Positions 41,927 through 49,358 of a DNA stretch of 64,000 nucleotides are shown in pieces (position 1 is the first letter of the stretch; each line of letters opens with the position of its first letter). This DNA is from an uncultured Cohaesibacter sp. (GTDB lineage Bacteria; Pseudomonadota; Alphaproteobacteria; Rhizobiales; Cohaesibacteraceae). A program made the position numbers and the translations under genes. The notes beneath the pieces were generated by a model. It was not told where the DNA came from, searched no databases, and saw only the letters and a list, made by a program, of their open reading frames with translations. The DNA is taken from positions 62,001 to 126,000 of the forward strand of contig NZ_OY759863.1 in NCBI RefSeq assembly GCF_963662805.1, given 5' to 3'.

Positions 41927-43620
41927 ACCTCAAGGCACAGGTCACTCTGTTCGTTGCCATCGCGACCTTCGTGCTCGTTGCTATTTTCGCTGCGGGGCTT
42001 TTTCTCAGTGTCGGCGCCACGAACCGGGCGGCCCTGAATGAATCCCGGCGCATTCTGGAAGTAATGTGGACCGGCAAGCTGGCAGATGAATCGAGAACTC
42101 AGGATGTGATCGCGACCGAGTTGCGGCGCGATATCGATCTGCTCAACGAGCTGTCTCATCCCACACGCCCGACGCTGGTCGAGCTTGCGGCCGACCTGCT
42201 CGAGTCGGTCAATCCGGATCGCTACAGGGTTCTGATCCTGGACGTAACCCTGAAGCCGCTCTATGCCAACACTGACATTTCACCCGAGATTGGGGACGAT
42301 CTTGCAATTTCCCTATCGGATATGGCCAGAGAGAGTGATTACACCAGTTTTGCCAGCCACAATTTCGGCGATGGCAACGCCGTCTACTGGTCCAAGATCG
42401 CCCCGTTGCGCTTCCGCTTTCAGATTGTCGGCTATCTGCTGATTGCGAGCCCGGTGGATCAGATCACTTCGGAATTCAGCAGCTCGGTTGGCATCGATAC
42501 CCAGATTGTCCGGAACGGAGATGCGGAAGTCCCCGGCCAGCAGAGCTCATCGGCGCTTTACCTGCCTCTCGAGAAAGCTGGCTCCCACGAAATCCTAGAG
42601 TTCATTCGCATGAACCGGAATTTCGATCAGGCTTTCATCGAAACCCGCTGGATCCTCTGGATTGGCGGCGTGATCGTGTTGATCTTCGTCGGCCATGTGC
42701 TCGGTGGACTGTTCTGGACCGTCAAGCGCGCCTTCCTGCCCCTTGATGCAGCGATTACCGTGATCGACAAGCTGACCCGAGGCGAGACACCGCCGGAGCT
42801 CAATCTTTCCGCAGGCACCATGGAAACGCAGCGCCTGTCCAAGGCCGTTGAGGCGCTGAGGACCGCGCAGATGGACAAGGAAGCCCTCGGCAAGCTCAAG
42901 GCCGAGTTGACGATTGCCTCCGAGCTGCAGCAGTCGCTGCTGCCTTCCCGTCCCTTGCGGCAGGAAGGTCTGTGCCTCGTCGGCCAGATGGTGCCATCGC
43001 AGGAGGTCGCGGGCGACTATTACGACTATTTCGAGATCGACGAGCACCGCGTCGGCTTCCTTTGCGCAGACGTCTGCGGCAAGGGTGCCGCGGCAGCGCT
43101 GTTCATGTCCATGTCCCGTACCGTTGTGCGGACGCTCGCAATGACGGGAGCCTCGCCAGCTGATGTACTGACCAAGGCCAATCAAACGCTGTCCGAGGAA
43201 AACGACAAGAATTTCTTCGTCACGCTCTTCTATGGCATCGTCGACAGACAGGCCCGCACGCTCCAGTTTGCCAATGCGGGCCATTGCTCGCCCATTCTGG
43301 TGACAGAGGATGGCGAGGCGAGCTATCTACCTGAAACCGAAGACCTCGTTCTGGGGATCTTTGGCGGCATTGACTATTCGGGGATGGAGATCTCTCTTGA
43401 TGGTGTCCGGTTGATCGTCAGCTATTCGGATGGCATTCCCGAAGCCTTCAATGCCAGTGATGAACAGTTTGGCAACGAAAGACTTCTCTCGATGGTGCGC
43501 AAGCATCCCAATGAGGAACCGGAAGCGCTCATTCAGTCCTATCAGCGGGAACTGGGCTCCTTCACCAAAGGACAGCCACAGTCTGACGATATCACCCTGT
43601 GCATCTGCTCTCTGGATTGA
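41923..43620 (+). CDS. Membrane-bound HAMP-SpoIIE/PP2C serine phosphatase (RsbU/RsbP-like)
   Basis: Signal-activated PP2C phosphatase of 565 residues. Membrane segments at about 8-30 and 244-266 bracket a periplasmic domain; a HAMP domain (about 266-320) and coiled linker lead to the SpoIIE catalytic domain (about 325-565). Metal-binding motifs are intact: EVAGDYYDYF with Asp365, ADVCGKGAAAALFMS with Asp382, NAGHCSP, SYSDGIPEAF and SDDITL. Known members dephosphorylate STAS-domain antagonists; the only STAS protein in the window is encoded at 15798-16139. Start overlaps the preceding stop (ATGA). Last gene of the five-gene operon. Confidence 0.91.
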   Translation: MNLKAQVTLFVAIATFVLVAIFAAGLFLSVGATNRAALNESRRILEVMWTGKLADESRTQDVIATELRRDIDLLNELSHPTRPTLVELAADLLESVNPDRYRVLILDVTLKPLYANTDISPEIGDDLAISLSDMARESDYTSFASHNFGDGNAVYWSKIAPLRFRFQIVGYLLIASPVDQITSEFSSSVGIDTQIVRNGDAEVPGQQSSSALYLPLEKAGSHEILEFIRMNRNFDQAFIETRWILWIGGVIVLIFVGHVLGGLFWTVKRAFLPLDAAITVIDKLTRGETPPELNLSAGTMETQRLSKAVEALRTAQMDKEALGKLKAELTIASELQQSLLPSRPLRQEGLCLVGQMVPSQEVAGDYYDYFEIDEHRVGFLCADVCGKGAAAALFMSMSRTVVRTLAMTGASPADVLTKANQTLSEENDKNFFVTLFYGIVDRQARTLQFANAGHCSPILVTEDGEASYLPETEDLVLGIFGGIDYSGMEISLDGVRLIVSYSDGIPEAFNASDEQFGNERLLSMVRKHPNEEPEALIQSYQRELGSFTKGQPQSDDITLCICSLD

Positions 43621-43647
43621 GGGTCAGAATCCGCGATATGCACGCAT

Positions 43648-43677
43648 AAAAAAGGACCGCCAACTGGCGATCCCTTT
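43648..43677 (-). terminator. Rho-independent terminator of the minus-strand SGNH gene
   Basis: Read on minus: a 12-bp stem formed by AAAGGGATCGCC and GGCGGTCCTTTT around an AGTT loop (wobble pairs included), ending in a run of six T. It lies just past the SGNH stop at 43701 and downstream of the convergent phosphatase gene, so it may also stop plus-strand transcripts, though there the T-run is weaker. Confidence 0.85.
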
Positions 43678-43700
43678 CAATTCGACTTTGATACAGAGGT

Positions 43701-44483
43701 CTATTCCTCGATGTTCATCTCGCGGGCGACGCGGATGCCGAGATCGGCATATCCGGCAGGTGTGAAGTGCACCTTGTCCTTCGCACGAAGCAGCTGCTTG
43801 CGGCCATCTGCGGTCTCGCCGCTCATCTGGAACTGACCATCGGTGTTGGCGAACCAATCCCAGCTGTCGATATAGGTGATACCGTTCAGCTTGGCCCGTT
43901 GCTTAAACATGGCGTTGAGATATTTGTAGCCATCAGCAAAACTGCTCTTGCCGACAATCGGCAGCCCCACCCAATAGACATCACGGCCCGGTCGCTTCAC
44001 CGCATTGGTGATTTCGTCGATACGACCGTTGTATTTCTCAACCCAGCCATCGGACTGGAAATGATAGGCCTTGGAATTCATGCGGATCGACTGAAGATCG
44101 TTCGCGCCAAACATCAGGATGTAGATATTTGAATCATCCTTCTGCGAGATTTCCTTGGCGGCGCTCGACCAGTCGTAGCGGTCATAACGAACCAGACCGG
44201 TGTTGACGCGAGAGTATTTCTGAACCCGCATATTCTTGTTCTTGCGCGCCAGATGCGTCAGACCCGAATAGAGACCAACAGCCAGCGAGTCACCCAGAAT
44301 GGCGACAGACACATTGCGCGGCTTCTTGATCTTCTGGATCGTTTCGACTTTTTTCTCTTCTTCGATTTTGAGCACCGAGTTACCGGCGGCACAAGCTGAC
44401 GTGGCAACGCCAAGCGCTACCATGCAGATAGTGATCTTAAAAAACTTCAGAATTTTCATGTCGGTAATCATGTTCATCATCAT
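43701..44483 (-). CDS. SGNH/GDSL hydrolase-like protein, DUF459 type, exported
   Basis: Product of 260 residues with an N-terminal export signal (hydrophobic stretch about 14-28 ending near SACAAG; possible but atypical lipobox at Cys31). SGNH motifs: block I AILGDSLAVG (GDSL at 64-67), block III FGANDLQS, block V DKVHFTPAGY with the catalytic Asp and His. The family acts as a periplasmic or surface esterase/acyltransferase on glycans. Start taken at the first of three consecutive ATGs (44483); an ATG at 44459 also gives a good signal peptide. It follows the acyltransferase operon by 162 nt and ends at a strong terminator. Confidence 0.84.
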   Translation of the reverse strand: MMMNMITDMKILKFFKITICMVALGVATSACAAGNSVLKIEEEKKVETIQKIKKPRNVSVAILGDSLAVGLYSGLTHLARKNKNMRVQKYSRVNTGLVRYDRYDWSSAAKEISQKDDSNIYILMFGANDLQSIRMNSKAYHFQSDGWVEKYNGRIDEITNAVKRPGRDVYWVGLPIVGKSSFADGYKYLNAMFKQRAKLNGITYIDSWDWFANTDGQFQMSGETADGRKQLLRAKDKVHFTPAGYADLGIRVAREMNIEE

Positions 44484-44645
44484 TCTGGCTCAGAACAGAA
44501 GCAAATCAATGTTGCAAAAGATACTTAGCAAAGCACTGTCGCACAACTGCAAAGCAAACATATTTTGCAAGAAATTATCAATCACGATTAATTCGCAACA
44601 CAATCTGTGTTTGCAGTCCCGGCCTTGCCCGCCATCAGCTTTGAC

Positions 44646-44921
44646 TTAAAATGTGAGATCCCGCAAGGACAGAATGAAGTCTCCCACGCTTTCTCCGACA
44701 TCTGTAGCACCAATGCTACGCATGAGCTCGTTCCAGCTCTGAACGACGGAAACGACCGTTTCGGTGAAGGCGTTGGGAGGCAGATCGTAGGACCAGCTGA
44801 CGAGGCCCTCGGATTGAAAGATGGCCAGCAACAGGGTTGTTGCCAAAAGGATGACAAGGGTCTGGCGCACTCTCTGCATCGTGCTGTCGCGGATCTCGGT
44901 CGCTTGTTCCTGTGTTGACAT
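44646..44921 (-). CDS. Small single-pass membrane protein of the acyltransferase operon
   Basis: Not recognised by family. 91 residues from the ATG at 44921 (GGGG nearby as ribosome site; a start at 44999 would lie inside the acyltransferase gene). One membrane segment (about 20-38; LVILLATTLLLAIFQS), then a periplasmic tail with conserved-looking aromatic residues. It starts 10 nt after the acyltransferase stop, so it is almost certainly co-translated and may be a small partner subunit, as occurs in other MBOAT O-acetylation loci. Confidence 0.72.
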   Translation of the reverse strand: MSTQEQATEIRDSTMQRVRQTLVILLATTLLLAIFQSEGLVSWSYDLPPNAFTETVVSVVQSWNELMRSIGATDVGESVGDFILSLRDLTF

Positions 44922-44931
44922 GACCCCTGCC

Positions 44932-46338
44932 CTAGAACTGGAAATAGATGAATGGAGCGGTGCCGGATGGCGCGATCTGCTGAATGGCCACCATGCCAAG
45001 CGCGAAGATGATCATCATGCCAACGGTGCCTGCCTTTGACAAAGTCCAGTAGCAGCGCTCATAACTCCGCTCCGGCACGAACTGCCCGATGGCACAGAGC
45101 GCAATGAGCCCGGCAACGAAGGGCGTGAAGAGATAAATATCGGTTGTGCCGAGCGTGATGCCCTCAATGTAGGCCAGCGCCAGCTCCAGCGAATTGGCCC
45201 TGAAGAAGATCCAGGCCAGACACACGATGTGGAAGGTGACGAGCACCCCAACAATCCGGCCAAGCCCATGCTCGACGAACCGCCGGATCTTGAGCAGGCG
45301 CTCGATGATCAGTGCGAGACCGTGGATTGTCCCCCAGATGACAAAAGTCATGGCTGCGCCATGCCACAGGCCACCCAGAAACATGGTTAGAAACAGGTTG
45401 CGGTAGGTTTTGACTGTCCCACCCCGGCTGCCACCAAGGGGGATGTAGAGATAGTCGCGCAGCCATTGCGACAGCGAGATGTGCCAGCGTGTCCAGAATT
45501 CCTGCAAGGATGCAGACCGGTAAGGCTGGTTGAAGTTGCGCTTGAAGTGATAGCCGAGCAAGGCGGCGATGCCGATGGCGATGTCGCTGTAGCCGGAGAA
45601 ATCGCAATAGATCTGCCCCGCATAGGCATAGACCGCCATGACAAGCTCAAAGCTTGATGCCTGCTCCGGCGCTATGAAGATCTCATCGACATAGAGTGTC
45701 GCCAGATAATTGGCGAGCACCATCTTTTTGAACATGCCAATGAGGATCAGGAACAGACCCTTGCCCATCATCAGCCGTGTGAGGATCGGTGTCGCTTCAA
45801 GCTGCGGCATGAAGTGGGCCGCCCTGACGATGGGACCGGCAACCAGCTGCGGGAAGAAGGAAATGTAAAGCGCCAGATCCGAGAAGGATCGGGTGGCGTG
45901 GATCTCGCGGCGATAGACATCGACCACATAGGAAATGCTCTGGAAAGTGAAGAAGGAAATGCCAACCGGCAGAATGATTTCCAGAATGGGCAAATCACGC
46001 TCGAGACCTATGCGGAAGAAAAGCTCCCTCAGGCTTTCCATGAAAAAGCCTGCATATTTAAAATAGCCCAACAGCGCCAGATCAACGGTGACGACCAGAG
46101 CAAGAACCTGCTTGCGCCGTCGATCGCTGCCTGCACCATCAATCAACAGACCGCCACCATAGCTGACCACCGCGTTGAACAGCAGCAGCAGGCAGAAGGC
46201 CCAGTCCCAGTAGCCATAGAAGAAATAGCTGGAGACGAGAAGCAGCAGCTTTCTCGAATCGGCGCGTTCCCGCAGAAACCAGGAAACCGAGAAGATAATC
46301 AGAAAAAAGATGCCGAAATCGACGGTTGGAAACAGCAT
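44932..46338 (-). CDS. MBOAT-family membrane O-acyltransferase (AlgI/PatA-like)
   Basis: Polytopic acyltransferase of 468 residues that moves an acetyl group across the membrane to a polysaccharide or peptidoglycan acceptor. Family marks: opening LFPTVDFGIFFLIIF, FFYGYWDW, the FTFQSISYVVDVYR stretch, the FWTRWHISLSQWLRDYLYIPLGG block and the catalytic histidine in GGLWHGAAMTFVIWG (about residue 330). Neighbouring SGNH proteins supply the usual periplasmic half of such systems (AlgJ/AlgX or PatB). The acceptor is unknown. ATG start at 46338, 62 nt after the upstream SGNH stop, with a hairpin between. Confidence 0.93.
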   Translation of the reverse strand: MLFPTVDFGIFFLIIFSVSWFLRERADSRKLLLLVSSYFFYGYWDWAFCLLLLFNAVVSYGGGLLIDGAGSDRRRKQVLALVVTVDLALLGYFKYAGFFMESLRELFFRIGLERDLPILEIILPVGISFFTFQSISYVVDVYRREIHATRSFSDLALYISFFPQLVAGPIVRAAHFMPQLEATPILTRLMMGKGLFLILIGMFKKMVLANYLATLYVDEIFIAPEQASSFELVMAVYAYAGQIYCDFSGYSDIAIGIAALLGYHFKRNFNQPYRSASLQEFWTRWHISLSQWLRDYLYIPLGGSRGGTVKTYRNLFLTMFLGGLWHGAAMTFVIWGTIHGLALIIERLLKIRRFVEHGLGRIVGVLVTFHIVCLAWIFFRANSLELALAYIEGITLGTTDIYLFTPFVAGLIALCAIGQFVPERSYERCYWTLSKAGTVGMMIIFALGMVAIQQIAPSGTAPFIYFQF

Positions 46339-46363
46339 GAAACAATACGCTAATTAGAGAAAG

Positions 46364-46382
46364 GGCCGGACTAGAGCCGGCC
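46364..46382. repeat. GC-rich hairpin between the large SGNH gene and the acyltransferase gene
   Basis: GGCCGG (46364-46369) and CCGGCC (46377-46382) with a 7-nt loop, 19 nt past the SGNH stop. On minus it is followed by CTTTCTC, too weak for a confident terminator; it may attenuate transcription into the acyltransferase gene. Confidence 0.45.
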
Positions 46383-46400
46383 ATTGCCCGTCATTGAGAG

Positions 46401-48869
46401 CTAATTCGTTGCGATTTTCAAGCTGTTTTTGACCTGCTTGTCGAGATACTCAACGAAGGCATTAGCGCTGCGATCATAGCCTTTTGGAGTCAGATGAACA
46501 CGGTCCTTGGAAGCAAGGCGCGGGCTGCTTGTCGACCATTTGGTGACGCCGCAGCGACCACCCATTGCGGCAGACCAATCCCAGTACAAACCGTCATATT
46601 TGCTCGCCAGCGACTTCAGCGTATTGCGAACGGCACCCAATTTTGAAGGCGTAAACCAGCCACCACCACAGGCCTGACCACCTCGGCGGCGTGCGCCATC
46701 GGCAGGTCCGATGAACATCAGAGCAGCATCCGGCGCAGCAGTGCGCATCTTGTCAACGAGCGAGGTTGCCGTTCTGGTGTAGCTGTCTAGGTTCAGGTTG
46801 TCGTTGTAGCCTTCGTTGGTGCCATAGCCATAGATGATCAGGTCGGGATTGATCCGTTTGATGTCGTTGGCAAGCAGGTTGTCAGACCAGCGGTCGGTGA
46901 CATTGACCGTGGCTCCGGCGATGCCGAAGTTGACATACTGTACACCGGGCTTGTTCTTGCCACTTGCCCAGTTAAGCACGGTGGTTTTGCCGCCACCGGC
47001 GTGGGTGACTGTGAGGGTATTGGAGCGCCCCTCGATGCGAACTGTCTTCGAACCGGCCTTGGCGGCATTGGCCGAAACGGTCTTGCTGCCAGCCTCGGTG
47101 GAAATGGTGGCAGAGCCCTGGTTCGGACCGACATAGAGGGTGACCTCACCCCAGTCAAAAGCTCCACCCTTGGAGGTTAGGGTCATCTTGGCACCGCTTG
47201 CAGAGGTCGCGACGCGCACACCGGACAGACCATATGGCCCGCCTTTGGTTTTGAGCGAGTTGGACGATGACCAGCCGTTGCCAGCGGTCAGGGACAGGCC
47301 ATCGGCATGAGCCCACTTGTAGGCCTTGGCCGGGATGACGGCACCACGTCCTGCGTCGCCGTAGATCTTCTGCAGGCGACTGCGAATACCGCTGGTGAAG
47401 GAATCCGATGCGATGTGGCTGTCGCCGATGTGCAGAATACGGATCGGGCGATTTGACTGACCGGCACGCAATGCAGCCATCTTGGACAGGAAGCTCGCCG
47501 TACGACCGCTTAAAGGTTCGCGTGGAAGCACCGGATCGGGTTCTTCTTCAAAACCGGTCGTCGGCGCGATCGATGCGACCTTGACTTCTCTCGACTTCTG
47601 CAACGCGATCAATTCATCCGGCTTGGCGAGCGGAAGCGCCAGAATGCCGCTAGAACTTTCCTCAGGCTGGGCAACCGGGTTGCTCGGCTCAGCTGGTGTA
47701 AAGGGTTTGGTGGTGGGCAGAGCGGCAAGCGCCAGCGTGTTCGGCGCTCCTTCGATGCCTTCTGCCGAATCGGACTTGTTTCCGGACGCCATCAGGGCGA
47801 GCGGATCGCGAATTTCCGGTGTTGCTTCAGCGGTCGCAACGGCGGTGGCCAGTCTTGGCGTTTCGACGCGAGAATAATCGCCTTTGAACTCCAGCCCCTC
47901 ATCGACGCCATTGTTCAGGGTCTGCAATCCAACGGTCTTGATGTTCTGGGTTTCCGACAGCATCGGGAAGTCGGCATAAAGCATCCGGGCATGAGGAGGC
48001 TGATCCTTGGCCGCGACGTCGGATCGATCAAGATCTTCTTTCGTCAGAGCCCAGCTGGAATCGATCCTGACGCGCGAATAGAGCGATTTCAGCTCACCCA
48101 GGGCGCGCGTCATGTCCGCTTTTTCCTGCTGCAGCATGGCGATTTTCAGCTGCATGTCGCGGTTGCTCTGTTCAAGGCGCGCGATGGTGGCCGCGCTGCG
48201 CTGCAATTGTTCCTGTCCCCGAGACAACCCGGACAATTGCGAGGATTCAAGTCCCTGCACCGATGCGCTGGATGGATCTATCTGGCTCATCATGTTGTCA
48301 GACTGAAGAAGGAACAGACCGACGAATGACAGGATCACCAGAATGCCGAGGAAGCCGAGAGCGACAAGCAACGCGGCAGTTAGACTACCTTCACTCTGCT
48401 CCTGACGGCGCGGAGCCCTCTGCGGCTGTTGATATTGCTGCCCAACCGTTAGTTCGCGCTGAATCTGTCGAATGCGCGCGGGTTGCGGCATGACCTGCTG
48501 CTGTGGGGGAACCTGCTGATTGGGGAACAGGGGAATAGGTTTGGCGACATTGGCCGGGTTGGCGGCATGAGGATGCTGGTGCACCCTCGTCCGCATCTGC
48601 CCACCTTGTGGCATGCCCTGAGCGTGTCCAGCCTGATTGGCGGTTGCCTGCCTCATGGTCGCCTGCTGTTGCATGGCGGCCTGCTTCAATGCTGCCTGTT
48701 GCGCAGCGGCCTGTTGCATCGCAGCCTGCTGAGCCGCTGCCTTCTGAGCTGCAGCATGATGGGCCGCCACCTGCTGCGCAGACATTGTCCCTTGCTGTGC
48801 GGGCGTGGGCTGCTGTGGCATCGGATGCCCGTCAGCTGTGACCCATTGCTTCATCTGGCTTTGAGACAT
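46401..48869 (-). CDS. Membrane-anchored SGNH hydrolase/acetylesterase with Gln/Ala-rich N-terminus
   Basis: Product of 822 residues. Residues about 18-95 are a low-complexity Gln/Ala region, then a basic Pro/Gln-rich stretch, a single membrane segment (about 168-190) and a periplasmic coiled coil (about 205-270). The C-terminal half (about 475-820) is an SGNH hydrolase: HIGDSHIASDSF block I, a beta-sandwich insert (about 545-640), YGYGTNEGYN block III, and KDRVHLTPKGYD block V. Such proteins (PatB-like) are peptidoglycan or exopolysaccharide O-acetyl esterases/transferases and work with MBOAT partners. First gene of the minus-strand envelope operon. The cytoplasmic Q/A tail is unusual. Confidence 0.86.
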   Translation of the reverse strand: MSQSQMKQWVTADGHPMPQQPTPAQQGTMSAQQVAAHHAAAQKAAAQQAAMQQAAAQQAALKQAAMQQQATMRQATANQAGHAQGMPQGGQMRTRVHQHPHAANPANVAKPIPLFPNQQVPPQQQVMPQPARIRQIQRELTVGQQYQQPQRAPRRQEQSEGSLTAALLVALGFLGILVILSFVGLFLLQSDNMMSQIDPSSASVQGLESSQLSGLSRGQEQLQRSAATIARLEQSNRDMQLKIAMLQQEKADMTRALGELKSLYSRVRIDSSWALTKEDLDRSDVAAKDQPPHARMLYADFPMLSETQNIKTVGLQTLNNGVDEGLEFKGDYSRVETPRLATAVATAEATPEIRDPLALMASGNKSDSAEGIEGAPNTLALAALPTTKPFTPAEPSNPVAQPEESSSGILALPLAKPDELIALQKSREVKVASIAPTTGFEEEPDPVLPREPLSGRTASFLSKMAALRAGQSNRPIRILHIGDSHIASDSFTSGIRSRLQKIYGDAGRGAVIPAKAYKWAHADGLSLTAGNGWSSSNSLKTKGGPYGLSGVRVATSASGAKMTLTSKGGAFDWGEVTLYVGPNQGSATISTEAGSKTVSANAAKAGSKTVRIEGRSNTLTVTHAGGGKTTVLNWASGKNKPGVQYVNFGIAGATVNVTDRWSDNLLANDIKRINPDLIIYGYGTNEGYNDNLNLDSYTRTATSLVDKMRTAAPDAALMFIGPADGARRRGGQACGGGWFTPSKLGAVRNTLKSLASKYDGLYWDWSAAMGGRCGVTKWSTSSPRLASKDRVHLTPKGYDRSANAFVEYLDKQVKNSLKIATN
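48585..48818 (-). repeat. Gln/Ala low-complexity coding repeat in the SGNH gene
   Basis: Degenerate tandem codons for Ala-Ala-Gln-Gln motifs (AAQKAAAQQAAMQQAAAQQA) encode the N-terminal cytoplasmic tail. Such imperfect repeats are prone to length change by slippage. Confidence 0.75.
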
Positions 48870-49358
48870 TGAAGAATACTCTGCTTACACTCGGGATTTC
48901 ATATCCCTACAAAGGCAATCAAGGCACTGGCTGAGAAGCTTCATACCGGACCCATTCAATTAAAACATGCCCTTACATGCTTAATATTCCCTAAAGATGG
49001 ATATTCGACCCCATCAACAGTGATGCAAAATGCGTAAACACCCGCTCCGTCGACGACGCCCTTTGTCCAACAAGGCCCAATACTAGCATTGTTTACCGGC
49101 ATCGTTTGTCAAAAATGAGACCATTCACCGTTCCATCACTTGAGCGTTAACTCAAGACATTGATCAATCCCCTGATTGTTTGCAAATTCAATCAAAGATT
49201 GCCTTCTTTACTATATCCTCGACATACAAATCGCATTCTGCATTTCCGATATTTACCTATTCGGCACTTTCACGGATATTTCTCTGACTTTTTAGTCAAA
49301 TCTATACTATTGTGAACACAACCTATGACTGTTTTGGTGCGTTAGCGAAGGGTTTGCC
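48870..49358. promoter_or_regulatory. Divergent intergenic region between the SGNH gene and capA-like gene
   Basis: 489 bp without a gene, AT-rich from about 49130 to 49320, which must carry promoters for both the minus-strand acyltransferase operon and the plus-strand capA-like gene. A TATACT hexamer near 49302 could be a -10 element for capA, but I see no good -35 partner. The ribosome site GAAGG precedes the GTG at 49359. No convincing repeat or RNA element seen. Confidence 0.4.
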
